DNA of 64,000 nucleotides, from positions 1 through 64,000 of the forward strand of contig NZ_ABLD01000022.1 of NCBI RefSeq assembly GCF_000172415.1, read 5' to 3'. A model generated the notes under the pieces. The model did not search any database, was not told the DNA's origin, and saw only the letters and a program-made list of their open reading frames with translations. This DNA comes from Paraburkholderia graminis C4D1M. GTDB lineage: Bacteria > Pseudomonadota > Gammaproteobacteria > Burkholderiales > Burkholderiaceae. The translations under genes and the position numbers were made by a program. This document shows positions 1 through 11,065 of this stretch, piece by piece; within the stretch, counting starts at the first letter, position 1; each line of letters opens with the position of its first letter.

Positions 1-695
1 GGTGATGGGACGACAACGCCGAGATGGAACAAGAGCTTCCAAGTGCGCAGACGAGTTGTGAACAACGCAGTTCCAAGCATCGAGGAAATCATCAACGTCG
101 ACGATCTAGTGAACGTCGACTTTGAAGGACGTGACGCCGGTGATGGGCGAGCCAGGTCAAGGCGATGATGGGCACGGCGACCGTTGCCGGCGTCGATCGC
201 GCACGTCTCGCTGCCGAGCAGGCTGTTGCAAGCCCGCTGCTGGAAGGCGTCGATCTGTCGGGCGCGCGTGGCGTGCTGGTCAACATCACGTCGAGCCGTT
301 CGCTGCGTCTGTCGGAAACGCGCGAAGTAATGAACACGATCAAGAGCTACGCGGCGGAAGACGCAACGGTGATTTTCGGCGCGGTGTACGACGATGCAAT
401 GGGCGACGCGCTGCGCGTGACGGTCGTCGCAACGGGTCTTGGCCGTGCAGCGAAGAAGCAGCAATCGGCACCGATGACGCTGCTGCGCACCGGCACCGAC
501 AACCAGCCGATCGCCGCACAACACGGCTCGTACGCAACGCCGTCGCACGCCAGCACGGCGGACTACGGCGCGCTCGACACACCGGCTGTATGGCGCACGT
601 CGCGCGACACCGCGGCTTCGCACGTGCAGGCGCTGCAGGAAAAGGGCGTCGACACGTACGACATTCCGGCATTCCTGCGCAAGCAGGCGGACTGA
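1..695 (+). CDS. ftsZ: Cell division protein FtsZ, 3' part (5' end cut and frame-disrupted)
   Basis: FtsZ is the tubulin-like GTPase that forms the cytokinetic ring. From about 165 the frame is clean and gives the C-terminal half of the tubulin core, then a short variable linker and a conserved tail ending in DTYDIPAFLRKQAD, the docking peptide for FtsA and other ring partners such as ZapD (encoded at 9429-10184). Upstream of 165 the same protein can still be read, but it jumps frames. Frame 1 gives NNAV, then EIINVDDLVNVDFE, which holds the catalytic T7 loop. Frame 2 gives DVTPVMGEPGQ. Frame 3 then gives MMGTATVAGVD. Single extra G residues near 126-128 and 161-162 explain the shifts, and the first ~70 bases are further scrambled. 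Because ftsZ is essential, I read this as poor sequence at a contig edge, not a real pseudogene. Confidence 0.9.
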
Positions 696-917
696 GCGCA
701 CGGGAGGCTTTCGCTGTCCGCGCCGTTTTAGTTTCCGGCGTTGGCGGACGAATGCACGAGCGTGGCGGGTGAACGGCTAACAAGCCGCGTATCGTCGGAT
801 TCGCGGCAAGGACAAGTGCCCTCTTCGGAAAACGAAGCGGTTTGGGCAACTGTCGCCGATTCACTGCGACACGATAACGTGCGGGCGATGCTTCGCATCG
901 ATGCAAAGGACTGAGCA

Positions 918-1421
918 ATGATTCAAGCAGGTGACAAGCTGCCCGACGCAACGCTCTTCGAGTATGTCGAAGACGAGCGCGCGGGCTGCACGATCGGGCC
1001 TAACAGCTTCGACGTGCGCGAGCAGACGGCGGGCAAGCGCGTGGTGATCTTCGGATTGCCTGGCGCGTTCACGCCGACCTGTTCTGCCAAACATGTGCCG
1101 GGTTACGTCGAACACGCTGAGCAGTTGCGCGCGGCCGGCATCGACGAAATCTGGTGTGTGTCCGTGAACGACGCGTTCGTAATGGGCGCGTGGGGACGCG
1201 ATCTGCATGCCTCGGGCAAGGTGCGCATGATGGCGGACGGCAGTGCGGCTTTCACACGAGCGCTCGGTCTCGAGCAGGATTTGTCGGCGCGCGGCATGGG
1301 AATCCGTTCCCAGCGCTACGCGATGGTTGTCGACGACGGCGTGGTCAAGACGTTGAGCGTCGAGGCTGCCGGCAAATTCGAAGTAAGCGATGCAGGGAGT
1401 ATTCTCGCAACGTTGAGCTAG
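918..1421 (+). CDS. Peroxiredoxin (Prx5/AhpC-TSA type)
   Basis: A 167-residue thiol peroxidase that reduces hydrogen peroxide and alkyl hydroperoxides in the cytoplasm. The peroxidatic site PGAFTPTCS is clear, with Cys55 as the attacking cysteine. The PGAFTPTC form and the overall length place it in the Prx5 subfamily rather than classical AhpC. An AGGA Shine-Dalgarno sequence precedes ATG 918. It sits between ftsZ and lpxC, as in other Burkholderiaceae, with its own 220-base upstream gap, so it is probably transcribed independently. The reductant (glutaredoxin or thioredoxin) cannot be told from sequence. Confidence 0.93.
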   Translation: MIQAGDKLPDATLFEYVEDERAGCTIGPNSFDVREQTAGKRVVIFGLPGAFTPTCSAKHVPGYVEHAEQLRAAGIDEIWCVSVNDAFVMGAWGRDLHASGKVRMMADGSAAFTRALGLEQDLSARGMGIRSQRYAMVVDDGVVKTLSVEAAGKFEVSDAGSILATLS

Positions 1422-1514
1422 TTATCAGCGCGTCGGCGCCTTCGCCTTCGCACGCGGTTATCCGCGTGGCGCAATGGCAACGGTTGCGACGACGCTTTGT
1501 GACAGGCCGTTACG

Positions 1515-1557
1515 CGGGCCGACGACCGGAAACGCCTCCGTTCCGGACGTCGGCCCG
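1515..1557. other. Strong stem-loop between peroxiredoxin gene and lpxC
   Basis: Arms CGGGCCGACGACCGGAA (1515-1531) and TTCCGGACGTCGGCCCG (1541-1557) pair over 17 positions with one mismatch around a 9-base loop. No T-run follows, so it is not a textbook intrinsic terminator. It may end or stabilise the peroxiredoxin transcript. Confidence 0.5.
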
Positions 1558-1654
1558 TCACGCTTTCCCTCACGGGCGCCCGTTGAAAAAGACGGGTAAT
1601 GCAGCGAAACAGATTGATACTTTCCGCGCGAAGACGCTGCTTAGGGTTATGGAG

Positions 1655-1660
1655 TATAAT
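1655..1660 (+). promoter_or_regulatory. Candidate -10 element for lpxC
   Basis: A perfect TATAAT lies 57 bases before the chosen lpxC start. No good -35 hexamer is visible 16-18 bases upstream, so the assignment rests on the -10 alone. Confidence 0.4.
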
Positions 1661-1716
1661 TCGCGCTATGGAATAAAAAGTCCCGATTGGGATTTTCAAT
1701 CGAGCAAAAGATGACC

Positions 1717-2634
1717 ATGTTGAAGCAGCGCACTATCAAATCAATCGTCAAGACGGTCGGCATCGGCTTGCACTCCGGCCGAAAGGTCGACCTGACGCTC
1801 CGTCCCGCAGCGCCGGACACGGGCATTGTCTTTTCGCGCGTGGATTTGCCCACGCCGGTGGACATTCCTGCGTCGGCAATGGCGATTGGCGATACGCGTC
1901 TCGCTTCCGTATTGCAGAAAGACGGCGCGCGCGTGTCGACTATCGAGCATTTGATGTCCGCCTGCGCCGGTCTCGGCATCGACAATCTGTATGTCGACGT
2001 GACCGCGGAAGAAATCCCGATCATGGACGGCAGTGCCGGCTCATTCGTGTTTCTGATTCAGTCCGCGGGAATTGAAGAACAGAACGCGCCGAAGAAATTC
2101 ATCAAGGTGACGAAGCCGGTCGAGATTCGCGACGGCGACAAATTCGCTCGCCTCGATCCGTATTTCGGTTTCAAGCTCAAATTCACGATTGATTTCCGCC
2201 ACCCGGCCGTGGATAAAACCGGTCAGGCGCTGGAAGTCGATTTCGCCAATACGTCGTATGTGCGCGAAATCGCGCGCGCACGCACATTCGGCTTCGCGCA
2301 TGAAGTCGAGATGATGCGCGAACTGGGCCTCGCGCGCGGCGGCAGCATGGACAACGCGATCGTGCTCGACGAGTACCGCATTCTGAATAACGACGGCCTG
2401 CGTTACGACGACGAGTTCGTGAAGCACAAGATGCTCGACGCGATCGGCGATCTGTACGTGATCGGGCATCCGTTGCTGGCTTCGTACAACGCGTACAAGT
2501 CGGGCCACGGCCTGAACAACGCGCTGCTGCGCGAACTGCTGGCGCACGAAGATTCGTACGAGATCGTCACGTTCGACGACACGCAAAAGGCGCCGCGCGG
2601 CTTCGCATACGAGACGCAGACGGCTTTTGCGTAG
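1717..2634 (+). CDS. lpxC: UDP-3-O-acyl-N-acetylglucosamine deacetylase
   Basis: LpxC removes the acetate from UDP-3-O-acyl-GlcNAc, the committed step of lipid A synthesis; it is a cytoplasmic zinc amidase. The start at 1717 (MLKQRTIKSIVKTVGIGLHSG) gives 305 residues, the family's usual length; an in-frame ATG at 1711 is an alternative. Zinc-site motifs are present: STIEHLMSA (His about 78) and KHKMLDAIGD (the C-terminal His and Asp ligands). The HSG motif and the glycine-rich GLARGGSMDNA segment also match. A perfect inverted-repeat terminator follows 47 bases after the stop. Position downstream of ftsZ is the common dcw-cluster end. Confidence 0.98.
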   Translation: MLKQRTIKSIVKTVGIGLHSGRKVDLTLRPAAPDTGIVFSRVDLPTPVDIPASAMAIGDTRLASVLQKDGARVSTIEHLMSACAGLGIDNLYVDVTAEEIPIMDGSAGSFVFLIQSAGIEEQNAPKKFIKVTKPVEIRDGDKFARLDPYFGFKLKFTIDFRHPAVDKTGQALEVDFANTSYVREIARARTFGFAHEVEMMRELGLARGGSMDNAIVLDEYRILNNDGLRYDDEFVKHKMLDAIGDLYVIGHPLLASYNAYKSGHGLNNALLRELLAHEDSYEIVTFDDTQKAPRGFAYETQTAFA

Positions 2635-2680
2635 GGAATTCGCGTCAAGTCTTCGGTGAAACTTCCGAAGCGGGCGTACG

Positions 2681-2714
2681 AAAAATAAGCGGCTCATGTG
2701 AGCCGCTTATTTTT
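2681..2714. terminator. Bidirectional terminator between lpxC and dciA
   Basis: AAAAATAAGCGGCTCA (2681-2696) and TGAGCCGCTTATTTTT (2699-2714) form a perfect 16-bp palindrome with a 2-base centre, so A-runs and T-runs flank the stem on both strands. It lies between two convergent stops (2634 and 2718) and can serve both genes. Confidence 0.9.
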
Positions 2715-2717
2715 TGT

Positions 2718-3203
2718 TCAACGATTTCTCCGATGCCGCGCCGCCATCTTCGCCAACGCTTCGCGTAGAGGCGACGGCGCGAGCGATTCGCTCAACGCAT
2801 GCAGCGCATCGGCGCCGGCCGGTGTCATGCGCGCCTGCTTGGGCTGCGGCGGCTCCTTGACGGGCTGCGGCCGCACCCGAATGCGCAGCGCATTGACCGG
2901 CCAGCCGCGCTGCTGCAAATCCGACAAAAGCCGCGGCTCGAGATGGCGCAGTCGCGCCGCCAGCGCGTTATGCGCGGCGAACAGCGACAGCACGCCTTCC
3001 TTGATGAAGCCCGGCTCCACGCTCGATCCCAGATAATCGGGCAGCAGCTCGCGCAAGTCCTTCTCGAGCGCGGCGATCTGCTCGACGCCCGCGCGCAGCG
3101 CGGCAAACGCGTCGGTGCGCCTGAGCACCTCGGCGACCGGCTGCGGCCGGCGCACGTTGAACTGCTTGGGCGGCGGCCTTGAAAAGGAAGGAAAACGGCT
3201 CAT
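2718..3203 (-). CDS. dciA: DciA-type (DUF721) replicative helicase operator
   Basis: A 161-residue DUF721-family protein. DciA is the ancestral loader or operator of the DnaB helicase in bacteria lacking DnaC. The body has a compact domain (about residues 25-100: DAFAALRAGVEQIAALEKDL, LPDYLGSSVEPGFIKEGVL, LAARLRHLEPRLL) followed by a basic, proline-rich tail and a C-terminal RHRRNR. The start MSRFPSFSRPPP at 3203 (ATG) is preferred over an upstream GTG at 3242. It is convergent with lpxC and divergent from secA, a conserved arrangement in beta-proteobacteria. Family assignment is from remembered sequence and context. Confidence 0.82.
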   Translation of the reverse strand: MSRFPSFSRPPPKQFNVRRPQPVAEVLRRTDAFAALRAGVEQIAALEKDLRELLPDYLGSSVEPGFIKEGVLSLFAAHNALAARLRHLEPRLLSDLQQRGWPVNALRIRVRPQPVKEPPQPKQARMTPAGADALHALSESLAPSPLREALAKMAARHRRNR

Positions 3204-3371
3204 GTTTGACAGTGAGGGCGCGTTCGCACCCGATGTGCGCACACGTCGCGATTGTACCGTGCGAGATGCCCCGCGACGCGCCCGTATGCACGCCGCCGAA
3301 GCTCCGCGCGACGGGCGTTGCTGCCCCGCCGAAGTCGCGCCGCGGACACAGGCGCGGGCGGGGGCGCGTGC

Positions 3372-3377
3372 TAAAAT
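3372..3377 (+). promoter_or_regulatory. Candidate -10 element for secA
   Basis: TAAAAT in an otherwise GC-rich divergent spacer, 116 bases before secA. No convincing -35 is visible, so this is a weak call. Confidence 0.3.
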
Positions 3378-3492
3378 GCCCGATTCGAATTCACTCTTGG
3401 ACTAAGCCGCCGAGGCCATTCCGACCCCGGAGCGCGCGTGCTTTTAACCGCACGCCGCGACCAGCCGAAGCCGCGACGCAGACACCGATCCG

Positions 3493-6303
<2,811 letters not shown>

Positions 6304-6311
6304 TGCCGAAA

Positions 6312-6335
6312 GCGGCGCGCCTCTGAGCGCGCCGC
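6312..6335 (+). terminator. GC stem-loop after secA
   Basis: GCGGCGCGC (6312-6320), loop CTCTGA, GCGCGCCGC (6327-6335): a perfect 9-bp stem 8 bases after the secA stop. Only a short T-stretch follows, so termination strength is uncertain. Confidence 0.45.
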
Positions 6336-6453
6336 GTCGCTTTGCCAGTATGTTGTGGTTGATTTCGCGGTGCTCCGGCATCTTGCCCGAGCCACCAGTT
6401 CCGTTTTCCTCGATGCCGGCGCCCGCCGGCATTTTCTTCGACAGGTCGCGACC

Positions 6454-7695
6454 ATGGCTGTCAATTTCCCCTCGATCGATCCCGCTCAACTGCATCCCGT
6501 CGCCGGCGTCACGCTCGGCTGGGCGGAGGCGAACATTCGCAAGCCGAACCGCAAGGACGTGCTGGTCATTTCCGTCGACGAAGGCGCGACGGTAGGCGGC
6601 GTGTTCACGCAGAACCGTTTCTGCGCGGCGCCGGTCACCGTGTGCCGCGAGAATCTCGAGCGCGTGCGCGCCGGAGGCAAGCCGATTCGCGCGCTCGTGA
6701 TCAACACCGGCAACGCGAACGCGGGCACCGGCGAACCGGGCCTCGCGCATGCGCGCGAAACCTGCGCGGAACTCGCCCGCCTCGCGGACATCGCGCCGGA
6801 ACAGGTGCTGCCGTTTTCGACCGGCGTGATTCTGGAACCGCTGCCGGTCGATCGGTTGAAGGCCGGTTTGCCTGCCGCGCTGGCCAATCGCAAGGAAGCC
6901 AACTGGTACGACGCCGCGCAGGCGATCATGACCACCGACACGCTGCCGAAAGCCACCTCGCGCCAGGTCACGATCGAGGGCCACACCGTCACGCTGACCG
7001 GCATCAGCAAGGGTGCGGGCATGATCAAGCCGAACATGGCGACCATGCTCGGCTTCCTCGCGTTCGACGCGGCGCTCGCGCAGCCCGTGCTCGACGCGCT
7101 GGTCAGGCACGTGGCGGACCGCTCGTTCAACTGCATTACGATCGACGGCGACACGTCGACCAACGATTCATTCATCCTGATCGCGTCGGGCAAATCCAGC
7201 CTGCCGGCGATCACGTCCACCGACTCGCCCGCTTATGCAGCGTTGCGCGACGCGGTGACCGAAGTCGCGCAGACGCTCGCGCAATTGATCGTGCGCGACG
7301 GCGAAGGCGCGACCAAATTCATGACGGTTCAGGTGGAAGGCGGTTCGAGCGTCGGCGAATGCCGCCAGATCGCGTATGCGATCGGCCATTCGCCGCTCGT
7401 GAAGACGGCTTTCTACGCATCGGACCCGAACCTCGGCCGCATCCTGGCGGCCATCGGCTATGCCGGCATCGACGATCTCGATGTCGGCAAGATCGATCTG
7501 TATCTGGACGACGTGCTGGTCGCGACTGCCGGCGGCCGCAATCCGGCGTACCGTGAAGAAGACGGCCAGCGCGTCATGAAAAAGAGCGAGATCGGCATTC
7601 GCGTCGTGCTCGGTCGCGGCAATGCGCAAGCCACGATCTGGACTTGCGATCTGTCGCACGACTACGTGAGCATCAACGCCGACTACCGCTCGTAA
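6454..7695 (+). CDS. argJ: Glutamate N-acetyltransferase / amino-acid acetyltransferase ArgJ
   Basis: ArgJ transfers the acetyl group from N-acetylornithine to glutamate in the cyclic arginine pathway; bifunctional forms also use acetyl-CoA. The 413-residue product starts at ATG 6454 (MAVNFPSIDPAQ); an upstream in-frame ATG at 6355 would add a non-conserved leader. Diagnostic motifs are TGNANAGTG (oxyanion region) and KPNMATMLGF, where autocleavage between Ala and Thr generates the beta subunit with the N-terminal Thr nucleophile. The C-terminus SHDYVSINADYRS is typical. Whether it is mono- or bifunctional cannot be read from sequence. Confidence 0.96.
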   Translation: MAVNFPSIDPAQLHPVAGVTLGWAEANIRKPNRKDVLVISVDEGATVGGVFTQNRFCAAPVTVCRENLERVRAGGKPIRALVINTGNANAGTGEPGLAHARETCAELARLADIAPEQVLPFSTGVILEPLPVDRLKAGLPAALANRKEANWYDAAQAIMTTDTLPKATSRQVTIEGHTVTLTGISKGAGMIKPNMATMLGFLAFDAALAQPVLDALVRHVADRSFNCITIDGDTSTNDSFILIASGKSSLPAITSTDSPAYAALRDAVTEVAQTLAQLIVRDGEGATKFMTVQVEGGSSVGECRQIAYAIGHSPLVKTAFYASDPNLGRILAAIGYAGIDDLDVGKIDLYLDDVLVATAGGRNPAYREEDGQRVMKKSEIGIRVVLGRGNAQATIWTCDLSHDYVSINADYRS

Positions 7696-7708
7696 TCCGG
7701 TTCATCAC

Positions 7709-7723
7709 GCGGCCTCGGGCCGC
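7709..7723. other. Small GC hairpin between argJ and the ATPase gene
   Basis: GCGGCC TCG GGCCGC at 7709-7723 in the 40-base spacer. Without a T-run it is more likely a transcript hairpin than a terminator. Confidence 0.3.
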
Positions 7724-7735
7724 TCATTCATTGTC

Positions 7736-8605
7736 ATGGACAAACTCGAACAGTTTCTGACACGGGCCGAAGCTGTGCTCGTCCGCCTCGAAGCGATGCT
7801 TCCGCCCGCCGCGCCTGAAATCGACTGGTCGGCGGCGGTGGCGTTTCGTTGGCGCAAGCGCCAGGGGCGCGGCTATCTGCAACCGGTGCCCGCCATCTCG
7901 GACATCACGCTCGACGATCTGCAAAACATCGATCGCCAGAAAGCGCTCATCGAGCAGAACACGCGCCAATTCGTCCACAAGCTGCCCGCGAATAACGTGC
8001 TGCTGACGGGCGCGCGCGGCACCGGCAAGTCGTCGCTGATCAAGGCGTGCCTGAACGCGTACGCGAAGGACGGCCTGCGTCTCATCGAAGTGGACAAGGA
8101 CGACCTGCACGACCTGGGCGACATCGTCGATCTGATCGCGAAACGGCCGGAACGCTTTGTCGTGTTCTGCGACGACCTCTCGTTCGAAGACGGCGAGTCG
8201 GGCTACAAGGCGCTGAAAGTCGCGCTCGACGGCTCGGTCGCCGCACAATCGGACAACGTGCTGATTTACGCGACGTCGAACCGCCGCCATCTGCTGCCCG
8301 AGTACATGAGCGACAACGAGACCTACAAGCACACGTCCGATGGTGAGATTCATCCGGGCGAGCTTGTCGAAGAAAAGATCTCACTGTCAGAACGTTTCGG
8401 GCTGTGGGTCAGCTTTTATCCGTTCAAGCAGGACGACTACCTGTCGATCATCGCGCATTGGCTGCGGCATTTCGGCTGCAACGACGCCGAAGTCGAGGCG
8501 GCGCGCGGCGATGCGCTGGTGTGGGCGCTCGAGCGCGGGTCGCGTTCGGGGCGCGTGGCGTGGCAGTTCGCGCGCGACTGGTCCGGCCGGAAAGCTCAGG
8601 CATGA
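7736..8605 (+). CDS. AAA+ ATPase, DUF815 family
   Basis: A 289-residue P-loop ATPase of the DUF815 family, whose cellular role is not established. Walker A GARGTGKS is at about 92-99, and a Walker B-like strand FVVFCDDLSFE follows at about 140-150. The region YATSNRRHLLPEYM resembles an AAA+ sensor-1 strand. The N-terminal ~70 residues contain a WRKRQGRGYLQPV segment seen in the family. It follows argJ by 40 bases and its stop overlaps the start of the next gene (ATGA at 8602-8605), so the two are translationally coupled. No signal peptide or membrane segment is visible. Confidence 0.85.
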   Translation: MDKLEQFLTRAEAVLVRLEAMLPPAAPEIDWSAAVAFRWRKRQGRGYLQPVPAISDITLDDLQNIDRQKALIEQNTRQFVHKLPANNVLLTGARGTGKSSLIKACLNAYAKDGLRLIEVDKDDLHDLGDIVDLIAKRPERFVVFCDDLSFEDGESGYKALKVALDGSVAAQSDNVLIYATSNRRHLLPEYMSDNETYKHTSDGEIHPGELVEEKISLSERFGLWVSFYPFKQDDYLSIIAHWLRHFGCNDAEVEAARGDALVWALERGSRSGRVAWQFARDWSGRKAQA

Positions 8606-9024
8606 GCGACGCTCTGACAAACGCAGCGGGCCGCCCGGTCACAGAGGTTGCCGTCGGCGTGCTCGTGCAGCCGGACGGGCGCTATCTGCTCGCCCAGCGT
8701 CCGGCCGGCAAGCCGTACGAAGGCTACTGGGAGTTTCCGGGCGGCAAGCTGGAGGCGGGGGAGTCGGTCGAGGCGGCGCTCGCGCGGGAGTTGCACGAGG
8801 AACTCGGCATCGACGTGAAGGCCTGTCACCTCTGGCATACGCTCGAACACGACTATCCGCACGCCTACGTGCGGCTCTTTTTCTGCAAGGTGACGCAGTG
8901 GACGGGCGAGCCGCATGGCCGCGAAGGTCAGGCGTTTGTCTGGCAGGCGCTGCCCGCCGACGTGTCGCCGCTGTTGCCGGCCACCATTCCAGTGCTGGAA
9001 TGGCTCGCGGCGGAGAAACAGTAA
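8602..9024 (+). CDS. mutT: MutT-type Nudix hydrolase
   Basis: A 140-residue Nudix protein that probably hydrolyses 8-oxo-dGTP to prevent A:T to C:G transversions. The Nudix box is complete at about residues 48-70: GGKLEAGESVEAALARELHE followed by ELGI, with all metal-binding glutamates. AQRPAGKPYEGYWEFPGG is the classical MutT substrate-site strand. The start ATG 8602 overlaps the stop of the ATPase gene. No C-terminal thiamine-phosphate synthase-like domain is present, unlike some longer MutT homologues. Convergent with yacG. Confidence 0.92.
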   Translation: MSDALTNAAGRPVTEVAVGVLVQPDGRYLLAQRPAGKPYEGYWEFPGGKLEAGESVEAALARELHEELGIDVKACHLWHTLEHDYPHAYVRLFFCKVTQWTGEPHGREGQAFVWQALPADVSPLLPATIPVLEWLAAEKQ

Positions 9025-9089
9025 TCGGGAAAGGAAACGGCGCGGTTGCGGCCACTCGCGCTCAGGTGCGGCGCGCCGTACCGTACCGG

Positions 9090-9287
9090 TCAATGCGGGT
9101 TGTAGTCCCCGTCAGGCGTCTCGTCCGACGACGCTTCCTGATCGGTCCCGCCGATCTTGTACTTCTCGGCGGCCCAGGCGCCTAGATCCATCTGCTTGCA
9201 ACGCTCGGAGCAGAATGGGCGAAACCGGCTTTCAGGTGTCCAGCGGACGTCCTTTCCGCAAGTGGGGCATTTGACGACGGTTGGCAT
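9090..9287 (-). CDS. yacG: DNA gyrase inhibitor YacG
   Basis: A 65-residue zinc protein that binds GyrB and inhibits gyrase. The four Cys ligands lie in CPTCGKDVRW and FCSERCKQMDLGAWAAEKY, exactly the family pattern. The ATG at 9287 gives the usual MPTVVKC start; a TTG four codons upstream is a less likely alternative. It lies downstream of zapD, as expected for the coaE-zapD-yacG group. The acidic C-terminal tail is typical. Confidence 0.94.
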   Translation of the reverse strand: MPTVVKCPTCGKDVRWTPESRFRPFCSERCKQMDLGAWAAEKYKIGGTDQEASSDETPDGDYNPH

Positions 9288-9428
9288 ACGGTCAGGCAAC
9301 TAGTGCAATTTGAACAGTAACGAATATAAGGGCATTTGGCGCCGCTTTAAAGGCGCGGCCGACCGGGGGGGCGCCTGCTGTACGTATCTGTGAATCCGAA
9401 TCTGTCCGACAGTCGGAACGGACGGGGC

Positions 9429-10184
9429 TTACAGGCTGCAAAGCGTGAGCTGGAAGGGCACGTCGACGTCCACCGCGCGCGGACGCAAGTCGCCGTCCTG
9501 CACCGTGAAGCGCACCCACAGCATGTACTTGTTCGCGCTGGCCTCGGGAATCACACGCAATTCGGGCGCCACGCGTACCTGCATCAACTGATACGAGCGG
9601 CCCGACAGCATTTGCTGATAGCTGCCCGCCATCGCCATGACCTTCGACGCCTGGCCGGACTCCCGTGCAAGCCTCAGCACGATCGTGGCGGCGTCGCGCA
9701 GCGGCAGCAGCGGCATGACCCATTTCGCGATGTCCTGACGGCGCTGATCCGGATGAAGCTGCTGCCACGCATAGTACGACGGCAGATCGAACTTGCAGGT
9801 GCCGCCCGGAATGATCGCGCGGCTGCGGATGCTCGCAAGCCATTCGTTCTCTGCAAGATGCTGGCCGGTCTTGCCCTGCATCTGCGAAAGCCCCGCCAAG
9901 GTCTGCTCGATTTCGCCGAGCACGGCTTCAAGCGCGCTCTGCTCGATTCCCGGATTGCCGCGAAACGGCGCGAGCGTTTGCCGCTGCCGCTCGAGTTCCT
10001 TCATCAGATCCGACTTGAGATCCGCGCGACCCGCTACCTCGGAGATTTCGAACAGCGTAGTCAGTGCGACGTGATGTTCCCTGGCGTCTTGCTGCGTCAG
10101 AAAGAACGTGAAGCGCTCGAACAGATCTTCGAGGCGCAATAGCGTCCGGATTCGCTCGTTGAAGGGGTACTCGTAAAGGATCAA
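9429..10184 (-). CDS. zapD: Cell division protein ZapD (DUF1342)
   Basis: ZapD binds the FtsZ C-terminal tail and cross-links protofilaments. The 251-residue product MILYEYPFNERIRTLLRLED is full length, with a helical N-terminal domain (to about 120) and a C-terminal beta domain (IIPGGTCKFDLPSYYAWQQL and onward). The start codon is TTG at 10184: the preceding codons offer no other start, and a GAGG Shine-Dalgarno sequence lies 9 bases upstream. Its partner FtsZ is encoded at the beginning of this window. Confidence 0.93.
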   Translation of the reverse strand: MILYEYPFNERIRTLLRLEDLFERFTFFLTQQDAREHHVALTTLFEISEVAGRADLKSDLMKELERQRQTLAPFRGNPGIEQSALEAVLGEIEQTLAGLSQMQGKTGQHLAENEWLASIRSRAIIPGGTCKFDLPSYYAWQQLHPDQRRQDIAKWVMPLLPLRDAATIVLRLARESGQASKVMAMAGSYQQMLSGRSYQLMQVRVAPELRVIPEASANKYMLWVRFTVQDGDLRPRAVDVDVPFQLTLCSL

Positions 10185-10459
10185 GCGGGCTCGCCTCGGG
10201 CGTGGTCGGTGACGGGAATGCAGGACATTCTAATGCCGTGGGACTACCCTAGCAATCGCGCGCTTTTTGTGCGCGTCTGTGCAAACTTTTCTGCGCGTTT
10301 TCGGCGGTTTTCAGCTGCTTCGGCATGCAGACTGTGCCGAAGTTCAACGATTCGCGCCAACGGCTGACGTCAGGCATCGGCGTGCGGTTTTGTCGTCAAA
10401 GCGAGATGCCCGCGGCATGCGTGCAGACGCTCGCGCTGCGCCGCTGACTTCTGTGCCGC

Positions 10460-11062
10460 TTACGCTCCCACGAGCGCAAGGTACGCGCGATGCTGCGCGT
10501 CGACTTGCGCCGCCAACGCGGCAAGCGGCGCGTTGTCGTTCACGATCACGTCGTCGGCGGCGGCGAGGCGCGCTTCGCGCGTTGCCTGGCGCGCGATGAT
10601 CGCAAGCACCTGATCGCGGCTGAAACCGTTGCGGCTCATCACGCGCGAGATTTGCGTCTCCACGCTGCAGTCCACGGCGAGCACGCGATCCACCCGGTTT
10701 TTCCAGCTTCCCGACTCGACGAGCAGCGGAACCACGACGATCACATACGGCCCCTTCGCCTCGCGTTGTTCGCGTTCGGTCTCTGCGCGAATCAAAGGAT
10801 GCGTGATGTTCTCGAGGCGCTTGCGCGCCGCGTCGTCGCTGAAGACGAGTGCGCGCATGCGCGCGCGGTCGAGCGAGCCATCGGCGGCGACGAATGCACT
10901 GCCGAACTCGGCGGCGATCTGCGGCATCGCCATGCCTTGCGGCGCGGTGATGCGATGCGCGATCACATCGGTGTCGACGAGCGGCACGCCGTGCGCCGCG
11001 AAGAGATCGGCTACCGTCGATTTGCCGCTGCCGATGCCGCCAGTGAGTCCCACCACGAACAT
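10460..11062 (-). CDS. coaE: Dephospho-CoA kinase
   Basis: Catalyses the last step of coenzyme A synthesis, ATP-dependent phosphorylation of the 3'-hydroxyl of dephospho-CoA. The 200-residue product begins MFVVGLTGGIGSGKSTVADL with a P-loop at about 8-15, followed by DTDVIAHRIT and the lid region THPLIR. It starts 3 bases after the pilD stop and is probably co-transcribed with pilBCD. A 275-base gap with no recognisable feature separates it from zapD. Confidence 0.96.
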   Translation of the reverse strand: MFVVGLTGGIGSGKSTVADLFAAHGVPLVDTDVIAHRITAPQGMAMPQIAAEFGSAFVAADGSLDRARMRALVFSDDAARKRLENITHPLIRAETEREQREAKGPYVIVVVPLLVESGSWKNRVDRVLAVDCSVETQISRVMSRNGFSRDQVLAIIARQATREARLAAADDVIVNDNAPLAALAAQVDAQHRAYLALVGA

Positions 11063-11065
11063 GCT

